DNA of 64,000 bases, from contig NC_082421.1 of the NCBI RefSeq assembly GCF_004011695.2, positions 186,001-250,000 on the forward strand. The letters are read 5' to 3'. The notes beneath the pieces were generated by a model, which did no database searches, was not told where the DNA came from, and worked only from the letters and a program-made list of their open reading frames with translations. Shown here piece after piece: positions 9,644 to 23,351 of the stretch; within the stretch, counting starts at the first letter, position 1, and every line of letters starts with the position of its first letter. Source of the stretch: Ascochyta rabiei (taxonomy: Eukaryota > Ascomycota > Dothideomycetes > Pleosporales > Didymellaceae). A program made the position numbers and the translations under genes.

Positions 9644-11530
9644 ATGTTTATATCCATGTCCCTTCGCCCTTACACGCTGAAGACACTCTCCCACGCTTCC
9701 TGTCCAGCACCCGCAGCACAAGCAGCCACCCGCGCCAGCAGAAGCAGCGCTCCTTTCGCCCCTCGACGCTGGACCGCCTCGGTCTCCCGCGCTCAGCGAC
9801 ACCCCCTCCGCGAACGAAGAACCCCCCCAGCCCGCTGCCAGCAAAGCGGCTCAGGGCTTTGGACTGCTGCCGTAGTAGTCGGTCTTGCCGTTGGCGGCGC
9901 ATTGCTCGTCCCCGTCTTCAGCGCGACTCCGCTCTCCGCCACCGAAGAGCGCACCTCCCCCTTGGACACCACCTCCACCACCTCCACCACCTCCGCCACC
10001 TCCACCACCTCCGCCACAGACGCCACAGACTCCTTCCTCGTCATGGCCCCCAACACGCCCGCCGGTCGCCCCGGCACGCTGACGCCGCAAGAGGAGGAGA
10101 AGCTGCGCGAGCTATGGGCGCTCACCATGAAGGTCTTTGGCGTGCACGTGTCGGCCGCGGAACCAACCAACGGCGGGCAGACACCCGCAGCGCCCGTGGC
10201 TGCCCCCGCCACGGCAGCGCCTGCAGAGGAGAAGAAGAAGAAGAGCAAGCTGAGCGTCTTCTCGAGGCACAAAAAGGACAAGTCGGACAAGAGTGCCGAG
10301 GCAGAGTCGACGCCCACGTCAGGAGCACAGACGCCCGACCTTGCACGCCTGTCCCTCTCCACCGACGACGACAAGTTCGGCCAGACGGCAGACTTCAGGG
10401 CCACCGTCGCAAACACGCCGCCAGAGGACCTGCGCAACGCCTTCTGGAGCATGGTCAAGCACGACCACCCCGACGCCCTCCTCCTGCGCTTCCTGCGCGC
10501 CCGCAAATGGGACGTCGAGAAGGCGCTGGTCATGATGATCTCCACCATGCACTGGCGCCTCGACGAGATGCACGTCGACGACAAGATTGTCAAGCACGGC
10601 GAGCTGGGCGCGTTGGTAGAGGCCAGCAGCACGACCGACCCAAAGGCCAAGAAGAACGACGAGGACTTTTTGATGCAGCTGCGCATGGGCAAGAGCTACC
10701 TCCACGGCCTCGACAAGGAGGGGAGGCCCATATGCGTCGTCCGCGCACGCCTGCACAAAGCCGGCGAGCAGACGGACGAGAGTCTCGAGAAGTTCACCGT
10801 CCTGATGATCGAGACGGCGCGTCTGCTGCTCCGGCCGCCGATTGACACCGCCGTGAGTTGGCCCGTGCGGTCTTGCACCTGAGCTGACTTGTATCTCCAG
10901 ACCATCATCTTCGACATGACCGACTTCTCCATGGCCAACATGGACTACGCGCCGGTCAAGTTCATGATCAAGTGCTTCGAAGCAAACTACCCAGAGTCCC
11001 TCGGCGCCGTGCTGGTCTACAAGGCGCCCTGGGTCTTCAACGCCGTCTGGGCCATCGTCCGCGGCTGGCTGGACCCCGTGGTGGCAGCCAAAGTCAGCTT
11101 CGTCAAGAACGTCGACGAGCTGGAGAGGTTTGTGCCGAGAAAGCAGATCCACAAGGAACTCGGCGGCGACGAAGACTGGGTATACACGTACCCGGAGCCC
11201 GTGCCGGGCGAGAACGACGCGATGCAGGACGAGGCAAGCCGGCAGGCGATCCAGACGGACCGCACGCAGATTGTCAGCCGGTACGAATCGACGGTGCTCG
11301 CGTGGATCAAGGCCGGCGCACAGGGCGGCAGCATCGAGGAGCGGAGGAGGGAGCGCGATGCTGTGGCTGAGGAGTTGAGGCAGAACTACTGGAAACTCGA
11401 CCCCTACGTCCGCGCCCGGACGCTGTACGACCGCATGGGCGTCATCCAGCAGGGTGGCCAGCTCGCGTTCTACCCAGCTGCGCCCGCGGCGCCGGGGCGG
11501 GCATCCACCAGCGCAGACGATCTGGACTAG
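9644..11530 (+). CDS. Sec14-like CRAL-TRIO lipid-transfer protein
   Basis: Two exons, 9644-10852 and 10901-11530, with a GTGAGT donor and CTCCAG acceptor, give up to 612 residues. Family landmarks are the CRAL-TRIO N-terminal helix region with LLLRFLRARKWDVEKAL and the lipid-binding domain spanning the intron (TIIFDMTDFSMANMDYAP, then KCFEANYPESLGAVLVYKAP). Such proteins bind and exchange phosphatidylinositol or other lipids between membranes. Starts at 9644 or 9656 add a Ser/Arg-rich presequence-like segment and one hydrophobic segment (GLWTAAVVVGLAVGGALLVP), suggesting mitochondrial or membrane targeting. The start at 10043 (MAPNTPAGRPGTLTPQEEEK) gives a soluble 479-residue form. The domain call is firm; the start is not. 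Confidence 0.85.
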
Positions 11531-12019
11531 ACGCGCTTCAGCGGAGAAGCACGACGAGTAGCGGGATCTCTGGCCGAAAAAACCCATGTCCCAGCTACGG
11601 CATCTCTCCGCCGCGCCATGCCGTCTCCACGCATCGCGATGCGGGCATTTCATCGCGACCGTCTATCGTCATCATCGCATCGCAACGTAGCATATACATA
11701 GCACTAATAAGCACCATCCCGCACCTGCCATGCCATGCCATGCCCTGCCCTCTCAACTCCACATCTCGCAATCACAACCCCACCGCTCCTTTCGACACCC
11801 GCTCGATTCCCTCCTTGTCCCCTCTCGTGCAAGGAGAAAGAGACAAACGTGACCCTAGCCAGCTCGACAGACACCCCTGCGAGCCCTGTAAACGCTAATG
11901 CAGAATCCCCGAGCACGAAACGTTCAGTGCGTAGAGCACTACACATTCAGCGTTGGCTACACTGGGGGGACCAAAGCACTATCTGCACGTACTGCACAGG
12001 AGGCGATGAGGTTCTTGGT
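11531..12019. other. Intergenic, 3' side of the Sec14-type gene
   Basis: GC-rich at first, with CATGCCATGCCATGCCCTGCC near 11728. It holds the presumed 3' untranslated region of the Sec14-type gene and no convincing gene. Composition drops to AT-rich at about 12020. Confidence 0.5.
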
Positions 12020-12570
12020 GGCTAGCACTTAAGCAGGATTAGTTAGCGGAGTAGGCTAGCACTAGGCAGCTAGTTGTGTCTAGGTAGGTTGTCTAGATGT
12101 ATAGCGCTGTGTTACAGCGTTTCACAGTGTATATTTAGGTATTACTTATTTAAATATACATCATTACGTGGATAATATTTAGTGTTCTACTATTATAGTG
12201 TAGCGTATCACAGTATCTTATTCTTAGTATTATAATAAACAGTAAACTAGTGAATATCAACTATTCCTCTCTAGACTAGCTAGGAGCTATGATTTAGCTT
12301 CTAGTGTAGAGTAATTGGAGTTATATCTATATTACATGTACCCTTCTAAGAGCTACTCTACTTTTAAACAACAGATGTTAAACTAGTAAAATGCCATCTC
12401 TAGATAAGACAGCAGCTATGATTTAGCTTCTAGTGTAGAGTAAGAAGAGTCATCTATTCTGTAGTTAGTGTAAGGAGATGATTAACAAAGCAATAAAGGT
12501 AGACATGTATTTAGTAGATTGTCTAGTTGCTGTTGTACAGGGTACGTGTACATGGATAGTTGCACGTAGG
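12020..12570. repeat. AT-rich RIP-like relic
   Basis: A sharply bounded AT-rich island sits between two convergent GC-rich genes. It contains a direct repeat: AGCTATGATTTAGCTTCTAG and following bases occur at about 12287 and again at about 12413. No open frame or terminal repeat is recognisable. The composition resembles the left-end repeat island, so I infer a decayed transposon fragment. Confidence 0.55.
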
Positions 12571-12623
12571 CACCCAACTACCTAGACGTGCACATGTGCA
12601 TGTCGCTCTTGTCCAGATGCACG

Positions 12624-14055
12624 CTACTCGGAGAAGTTGATGCTCCGGCCGGCCTTCTGGCGGTGGTGCTCGCGACTGTCGACCTCGTCGAGGCGGCGAG
12701 CCAAGTCTGCATCGGCGTCGACTTCAGACTCGCTGACGGTCTCGGGCGAGCTCGCGGCGTCGGGCCGTCTGCCCTCCTCCCCCCTGGCGGCCTGGGCTTC
12801 TCTCTCGTCTTTGTCCGGGGCGATGAGGCCTTCGACTGGGCGGTAGGTGACGTGGCCCCGGGCGGCGGCGGCGAGACGGCGCTTCTGGCCTGCTTCGCCG
12901 GCGCGGCCCAGGACGCCGGCAATGACCTGGATGCAGCGGAGACTGGGGGGTTAGCGGGTGAGGGAGGGAGCGGGAGCGGGAGCGGGAGCGGGAGCGGTGG
13001 GCTTACCTGTCGTCGTTGGCGGGGATGGGGTAGGTGACCCAGGTGGGGTCGGCGTTGGTGTCGATGACACCGATGGTGGGGATGTTGTTGAGGGCGCACT
13101 CGTGCAGCAGGACGTAGTTCTCGAGGGGGTTCAGGCAGACGACGAGGTCGGGGCGCAGGACGGGGCGGTCGTAGAGCTGTTCTTCGTAGCCAGGGGCGTG
13201 TGCGTCGAGCTGGTTGACGACCTTTGTGCGGCAGCGGCCGAGGATCTGCTTGCCGTTTGTGATGCTGCCGGGGATCCAGCGCTCGAACAGGTGGTAGCCC
13301 TTGGCCAGCTCGGCGGCGCGCGAGACGGCGCGGTCCTGGCCGTGGCGGGTGCCGACGAACAGGACCATGCCGGCGCGGTAGGCGACCTCGTGGACGACCT
13401 TTGCGGCGCGGCGCAGGTGGGCGGCGGTGGCGTCGAGCGAGATGACGTGGATGCCGTGGCGGATGCCGTGGATGTAGCGGGCGTTTGCGGGGTTCCACAG
13501 CGAGGTGGCATGGCCCTGGTGGGCTTCCGAGGCCAGCAGCAGCTCGAGGGTGACGTCGGCCGGGGCGGGGGGGTTTGTGAGGAGCGAGTGGGGCTGGTAG
13601 TGAGGGCTGATGTCGGCGCCGAGGGGGCCCAGCTGCCTGGTCTGCTGCCGGTAGGCGTGGTACTGCTCGGCGACGTTGGCGAGGGCGGGCGGTGCGGACG
13701 AGGGCTCGGGGCGCTGGGGGTCGACGAGGCCGACGCCGCTCTGGTACTGTGCGCGCAGCAGCTGTTCGTAGGGGGAGGGGGGGTCGACGGGGGTCGGCGT
13801 GGGCGTGGGCGTGAGCGTGGGCGTGGGCGCTGTAGCTGTGGGCGCTGTGTCCGTGGGCGCTGCCTCCGTGGGCGCTGCCTCCCAGGGCGCGGTTGGGGTG
13901 GACAGGCAGCGACGCTGGAGCGGGCGGCGTGCGAGGGCGGGTGCTGGGCGGTCAGTGAGCAGCGCGGGCGGGTGTGGGCGGCAGGGAGACGTACCGCGGG
14001 GCGCAATCAGGTGCCGTACGGCCGTGGCCACGGTGCGGGTGCTGCTCGTCGCCAT
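12624..14055 (-). CDS. mrp4: Mitochondrial small-subunit ribosomal protein uS2m (Mrp4)
   Basis: Two exons on the minus strand, 14055-13007 and 12942-12624, give 455 residues. The donor is GTAAGC and the acceptor CCCCAG. The join reads IPANDD-SLRCIQVIAGVLG, the conserved C-terminal uS2 segment. The core contains WNPANARYIHGIRHGIHVIS, FVGTRHGQDRAVSRAAELA and the signature PTIGVIDTNADP. The N-terminus is Arg/Ser-rich and fits a mitochondrial presequence, followed by a low-complexity Thr-Pro/Ala-Pro linker (residues about 55-95). It ends GRSINFSE. The product is a structural component of the mitochondrial ribosomal small subunit. It is divergent from wc-1, sharing about 880 bp of upstream DNA. 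Confidence 0.92.
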
Positions 14056-14446
14056 GTCGCTGTCGCGGTCGCGGTCGCTCGAGGCTCGCCTGCAAAAGTT
14101 CGGGCCCAGGTCTTGGCGGGCGGCCGTCTTGGGCGTGTTGGGTCAAATTCAACGTCACGCACGGGTTTCAGCGGGGCCCCTTGGCTGGCGGCACATCCAC
14201 CATGAGCTGATCGGGAGGCTGAGAGAGCAGGCGGGCAGCAGGCAGCATGGCATTGTGCATGTGCATTCCCCATTGCCCATGCACTGGCCGTCCCCACCCC
14301 GCGGCGTGCTGATGCAGTGATGCGGTGCTGCCGTGCTGCCGTGCGACTCGGGCGAGAGAGAGGTCTGTCCGATAGAAGCGTGCCCTGTATCTGTCTCGAG
14401 GATGCTGTCACCGGTCACCGGTCGGGCGCCCGCTCTCTCTCTCCAC

Positions 14447-14537
14447 GCCCTGCCCGCCCTGCCCGTCCTGCCTGTCCTGCCCGTCCTGCCTGTCCTGCCC
14501 GTCCTGCCTGTCCTGCCCGTCCTGCCCGTCCTGCCCT
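14447..14537. repeat. 9/18-bp minisatellite
   Basis: Alternating CCTGCCCGT and CCTGCCTGT units, about nine in all, lie in the intergenic region between mrp4 and wc-1. The array is about 400 bp upstream of the wc-1 start codon and may lie in its promoter or leader. Confidence 0.9.
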
Positions 14538-14936
14538 TTTCTGCGTGCCGGGTGCTGCCTCAGGCTGCTGGCGGCGGCGGCGGTGGCGGCTGCTGCTTGC
14601 TGCTCCTTCGCGCCACCGTCCCAGCGCCGCCTCTAGTCTTATTCTCTAGCCCGAAACCCGTCGCAGGCTCCGACTCGTCTGCAGGGTGCCGCCGCGCCTT
14701 GGACACTCTGTCCGCGCGCTGCCTGTCGCACGTCCGCACCTCTGCACATCTGCACTGCACATGCACATCTGCACATCCGCCCTTCGCCGTCCACACCCCG
14801 CCATCGCCCTGTCCGTCCCTTGACTGCCTCGACGGCTGCGACACCGCGCGCCGCACTCCACCCATGCCCACGACGCAGTGCCTGCAGCCACCCCCCGCAC
14901 CGACCGAGCCCCCGGGCGCCTGCCCACCAGCCCACC

Positions 14937-18842
<3,906 letters not shown>

Positions 18843-19821
18843 CAGCGTCGACTGGGATGCGCCTTGTATTTCCTCTTGTTTTGCTTTGTTTCCTCGGCCC
18901 CGGTTGTTTGCCTACTCTTGACGATACCCCCCGCACTTTTCTTCTCCTTGTCTTGGGCCTGCGCGGCTCTCATGCCACCGTAGCAAGCCTGTTCCCTACT
19001 TGCCCTGTCCTCCCTCTTGATTAGACCCGAGCGTTTTGACGCGTGGACAGCAGAAGCACGTTGGTAGAGGTCCCTTGTGTTCCGGCAGAGCAGAAGGCGT
19101 CCGTGTATATATGTAAATTTCCAGAGCAGAGCGTGTGAAGGCGAATGCATCAGATGCCAGCAATGAAATAGACACGCACTCGAGCGAGATGAAGCCACAC
19201 ACGCATGCACGACACGCATGACCCTGGACCCTGGACCCTGGACCCGGACCTGGACCTGGACCTGGACCGGGACCGGGACCGGGACCCTGGACCCTGGACC
19301 CAATGGGCGTCGTGCTCAGAGGATCGCCTCTAGTGTGTTGCCCATGGGCAATCCGTTGGTCGCGACCTGACGGCCGCGGTGGCGAGCACAGGGCTGAGGA
19401 ACGTCATGCTTGCCCACACGAGTCGCGGTCCGGGCTGCAGGCACCCGAGGCGGCCAGCAGCCACGGGAGGGAGCATGGCAAGCAGAGCAGAGCCGCCTCC
19501 CTGCGTGAGCGTGAGCGTGCCTGTTGCCGGTGCGCGGTGGGCGGTTGCGCGTCCGAACTTGAAACCTGCGAAAATCATGCCGGCGCCTTGCCAGGGTGCA
19601 GCGCAAGGGTGCAGCGCAAGGGCGCAGCGCAAGTACAGCAAGCTGCAGCCCACGATCGCCGCCAGGCATGGCGACCTTGCACGCTCTCCTTTCGCACGTC
19701 TTGCCTCGTCGCGCCTGATCTTTGCTTGTGACTGTCTTCTCCACTAGCGCCCAGCACCGCTCCTTTCTTTTGCTGGTTGGCTGCGACACCGCGTGCGATA
19801 CACGACCACGACACAGCCGCC
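18843..19821. other. Intergenic between wc-1 and the Ras-type gene
   Basis: It contains the wc-1 3' region, the CCTGGAC minisatellite and a GC-rich stretch with three copies of GGGTGCAGCGCAA-like sequence near 19595-19630. Open frames of 100-157 codons on both strands have no recognisable motif and are taken as chance frames. Confidence 0.5.
19214..19302. repeat. 6-7-bp minisatellite (CCTGGAC family)
   Basis: Runs of CCCTGGA, then CCTGGA, CCGGGA and again CCCTGGA lie between wc-1 and the Ras-type gene. No coding role is apparent. Confidence 0.85.
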
Positions 19822-20619
19822 ATGGAAGCGCAGGACCGCATCACCATCACCATCTGCGGCGACGGAGGATGCGGTACACACCACCCTCCACCCCCCACGG
19901 CACACCCCACTGACGCCTCGCAGGGAAAAGCTCGATAACCCTGCGCCTCGTGCGCTCCGAGTGGACGTCCGAGTGCGCGCTCTCTCCCCTCTCCGCCAGC
20001 CCAACTGACCCCGACCAGCTACGACCCCACGATCGAAGACTCGTACTCGGTCACCCGCTCCATCGACGGCCACTCGTACCACCTCATGCTCACCGACACC
20101 GCGGGGCAAGAGGAATACCGCGGCCTCTGGGCGGCCAGCAACCTGCAGTCCGACGCCTTCCTGCTCGTCTACGACATCACCTCGCCCTCGTCCCTGGACG
20201 CGCTGGACTACTTCATGGAGATGATCACCATGGAAACCGAGACCCGCCTGGACAACAACGGCATCCCGCCCGTCAAGATCGTAGCCGCCAACAAATGCGA
20301 CCTGCAGACCCTCCGCGCCATCGACGCCAAGACAGGCCTCGAGTGGGCCCGCGCCAGGGGCTGCGGCTTCATGGAAACCAGCGCCCGCGACATGGTCAAC
20401 ATCGAGGAGACGTTCGCCCTGCTCGTCCGCCGCGTCGCCGAGGCCCGCGCAAACGCCGGCCGCGCCCAGCCCGCGACCACGGCCTATCCGCACACGCCCC
20501 AGCTGGCGGAGCAGGGCGCGGGCGGGGAGAAGGCCGGTCGCGCCGGGGAGAGCGCGCGAGCGGGTGACGATGAGGCGGCGGACAAGGACGGGTTCTGGAG
20601 CAGACTGCGCTGCTGGTGA
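19822..20619 (+). CDS. Ras-superfamily small GTPase without CAAX box
   Basis: Three exons, 19822-19873, 19924-19972 and 20019-20619, give 233 residues. The introns (50 and 46 bp) break inside the P-loop and before switch I, as in many Ras genes. All G-boxes are intact: GDGGCGKSS (G1), YDPTIEDSY (switch I), DTAGQEEY (G3, with the catalytic Gln), NKCD (G4) and ETSAR (G5). It is therefore predicted to bind and hydrolyse GTP. The C-terminal 50 residues are Ala/Gly/Glu-rich and end in SRLRCW, with one Cys next to the last residue and no CAAX motif. Membrane attachment would need another mechanism. Switch I places it nearest the Ras/Rap branch; the subfamily is not assigned. Confidence 0.85.
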
Positions 20620-20648
20620 TGCTGCCCCTTGGTCTGAAGCCACGACCG

Positions 20649-20685
<37 letters not shown>
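20649..20685. repeat. (CTG)12 microsatellite
   Basis: Twelve CTG triplets lie about 30 bp after the stop codon of the Ras-type gene, so probably in its 3' untranslated region. A 9-bp GGACGTGGA repeat follows at about 20893-20940 and a (GA)n run at 21002-21031. Confidence 0.9.
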
Positions 20686-20688
<3 letters not shown>

Positions 20689-20997
20689 CGTGCTCTCGCG
20701 CTGTTCATGGTTCGCGGCGCATCTCTGTACTCTATACCCTGTTTTACAACTTCTCTGTCATCCATCTCTCCCTCCTCCTTCCATCTATTCCCTCTCCTAC
20801 CCATCTATTCTCCCTCCTACCCATCTTTTCCTACTCCTCTTCTGGCTTTCTTGGCGCTTTGGAGCGTAGCTGTGCTTACATGGCTTGTGCGTGGAGGACG
20901 TGGAGGACGTGGAGTACGTGGAGGCGGACGTGGAGTTGGAGCGTGAAGATGAACACTTGTCAACACAAATACAGATATCTATATACCTGCATGGATA

Positions 20998-21035
<38 letters not shown>

Positions 21036-21157
21036 ATAGTCTGGCGACTTGATCAACTTGCTCTGGAATTCTACGCTCCTTGGCTACCATTTCTTTCGCC
21101 CATGTCCATCCTTGCGCGGTGTCGAGACCAAGACCCCGTCGGTCTGCAGACACCCGT

Positions 21158-22075
21158 CTAGCTGATCAACCGCATGGTGAGCTCGACCGTCGCAAACGTT
21201 CCGGCACTGACCGGCATGGCCCTCAAGAGCGTCGGACCGATTCCCTTCCAGAAGCCTCTGGCGCCCTCGTGCGCCCACACCTTGGCGAAGCAGTCGCGCA
21301 TGCTCCTGTACCTCTGGTCCCCGCCGAAGCCATCGCTCTGCATCTTGCTCTTGACGACATCCAAGGGGTAGCTGCTGATCCACAGCATCTCTCCCGCGAG
21401 ACCACCGTACGCGGCGACCTTGAGCGTGGAAATCTCCTCGCGCTTGATGTGGTTGCGCGCCGCGTCTGCGTTCATCAGGTACTCAAAGGTAGTGAACCAC
21501 ACGCCGTAGGCCTGTGCTTCGCGCAGGAAGGTCACGGCGGTGCCGCGGTACACGCCGCCGAGCACGCCCTGGTGTGCGGACAGCTTGCGCACGCAGTCGA
21601 TGGGGCCGTTGTACAGACGCGCTGCGCCGCTGGGCTGCGTCTGCAGCCGGATGCGGATGTGCTCGATGGGGCTGGAGAGGACGGTGTTGGCGACGCCGGC
21701 GAACGCGCCCGAAGCGTAGTATTGCGAGTAGGAGAGGGCGCTGTTGCCTGTCCTGGCTGTGTTTTGGGCCTCCAGGTAGCGCCGTGCGAGGTTGAAGCCG
21801 CCGAATTGCACAGAGACACAGGCTCCGATACCAATCAGTGGTGTCAGTGTGCCCTTGTAGAAGGCAAGAGCGCCTTCGTTCTTGTAGATGCTTGTCGCCG
21901 CCTCGAGAGCGCCAGAGTATTGCTGCGACGTCTGTAACCGGACTTTGACAATGTCGAAGGGCTGGCCGAGGAGGACCTGGGCTACACCACCAACGGCGCC
22001 AGCGAATAGATCCTTCAGCACTCTCCCCGACCCGGACTCAGCGTCTTCAATCTCTCGGTCAACCTTGGACACCAT
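21158..22075 (-). CDS. Mitochondrial carrier family protein, Ymc1/Ymc2-like
   Basis: A single exon on the minus strand gives 305 residues, the usual carrier length. Three repeats carry the family signature P-x-D/E-x-x-K/R: PFDIVKVRLQT, PIEHIRIRLQT and PLDVVKSKMQS. Six transmembrane helices are expected in the inner mitochondrial membrane. LKDLFAGAVGGVAQVLLGQP near the N-terminus resembles yeast Ymc1/Ymc2 (organic acid or glycine transport) and the carnitine/acylcarnitine branch, so the substrate is inferred, not known. The start MVSKVD at 22075 is preferred over upstream in-frame ATGs, which would add about 58 residues of non-conserved sequence. Confidence 0.9.
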   Translation of the reverse strand: MVSKVDREIEDAESGSGRVLKDLFAGAVGGVAQVLLGQPFDIVKVRLQTSQQYSGALEAATSIYKNEGALAFYKGTLTPLIGIGACVSVQFGGFNLARRYLEAQNTARTGNSALSYSQYYASGAFAGVANTVLSSPIEHIRIRLQTQPSGAARLYNGPIDCVRKLSAHQGVLGGVYRGTAVTFLREAQAYGVWFTTFEYLMNADAARNHIKREEISTLKVAAYGGLAGEMLWISSYPLDVVKSKMQSDGFGGDQRYRSMRDCFAKVWAHEGARGFWKGIGPTLLRAMPVSAGTFATVELTMRLIS

Positions 22076-23351
22076 TTTGACTGCTCTTTCTTCACCACCC
22101 ACGTCCCAATGCGCTGCTCCACTGTCGCTCCCGGATTCCCGCTTTTGTCGACCGCGCACGAGCCCGCGGTGTCCCCTCCCAATCCCGTCTTTTCCACGGC
22201 TTCCAATTGCGCGCAAGAAAAGCAATGGATCACGTCCAAACTCAAGCAATGTCCGTCGTTGGCTTGGACTCTCGCGATGGTAGAGATGTAGTCGCAGCGC
22301 GCCGTGCGGAAAACCATCGCTCGAGATTCACCAATGACGATTGCGTGCTTGCCGCACAGACGCTGTTGACGCTATCGCGCCCGTCGGGAACGATGCGCTT
22401 GCCTTGATGAGGCTCTGCCTTCCTGCCTGCACCAGCCCTGGGCCCGCACTACCTCGACCATCGGAGGTGCAGCCTCACCGTGTCCCAACAGGCCGTCGAG
22501 CGCTGGGAAACCTCCGTGGCGTCGTGTCGCTGACATGGTCTCTCAACATGATCGTGCCGTTGCACTGCCACCACCACCGTCGACGAGCATCACACTCCGA
22601 AAATGGACATGGAAGGTTTCAAAGCAAAACCCTTGCTCTCGCCATCAGAACCTGAAGCACCAGCTCAAGCACCGCAGAGAAAGACACATACTGTGCGGCT
22701 AAGAAAGCAAATCAATTTGCGCACATTCACTACCTTTTTCGCTGCGTCACTAGCGATACGGCATCCACTGCCTGCGCAGCCTGCGCAGCCTGCGCAGCCC
22801 ACGCCGCCCACGCCCGTCTAGGCACCTCCCGCGTCAACGCATCGCCGTTGGGAACAAGATTCGCACTACTTATCATGCCTGAGTTTCTGGTAGGTATCCG
22901 GGGCTTGATTTTTCACGTCCACGTCGACGAATGAGACGGACACGGAGACGGATATATACCGGTATCCCAGCATGCTCGCCCCTCTGAACCTATAAACCTA
23001 ACCAAGATAAAAAAAAAAAAAAAAAACTCAAATCCTCGTCGTGCGGATGCGCTGGGAGTCCGTGGAGGGGCTGGCTGGCTAGGTGCTGCATGTCAGGCTG
23101 ACAATGGTTACGAAGGTTGAGAGGCTAGAGACGGAAGTGCGAAGGATGTCTTTGACATGGTCAAGATCGCCTCGCGGGAAGTCTGTGGTGGTATGCACAA
23201 GTCGAGTAACTGTAGCGAGCGTTCACGATATGTGATGGATGTACTGCAGAGTACACTCACAGAGGACGTTCCATGTTTTCCGGTCCATGTGTCATTCAGG
23301 CAATTCTACATCCACTCATTCGTCCAGAACGCCTATGCTCAAGCCCAAGCC
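22076..23351. other. Intergenic between carrier and P450
   Basis: It contains the carrier promoter. A 72-codon open frame at 22603-22821 (MDMEGFKAKPLLSPSEPEAP) is doubtful. Also present are a CAGCCTGCG triplet repeat near 22778-22800 and an 18-base poly-A run at about 23010. No convincing gene. Confidence 0.5.

Noticed and set aside
10319..11653. 444-codon minus-strand open frame
   Set aside because: It lies antisense over the Sec14-type gene, which has clear domain motifs and splice sites. The antisense frame is Val/Asp/Leu-rich shadow coding.
12958..14205. 415-codon plus-strand frame
   Set aside because: Antisense to mrp4, rich in Gly/Val/Asp; a shadow of GC-rich coding DNA.
19316..19789. 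157-codon minus-strand frame between wc-1 and the Ras-type gene
   Set aside because: Arg/Pro/Cys-rich composition, no motif, overlapped by a similar frame on the other strand.
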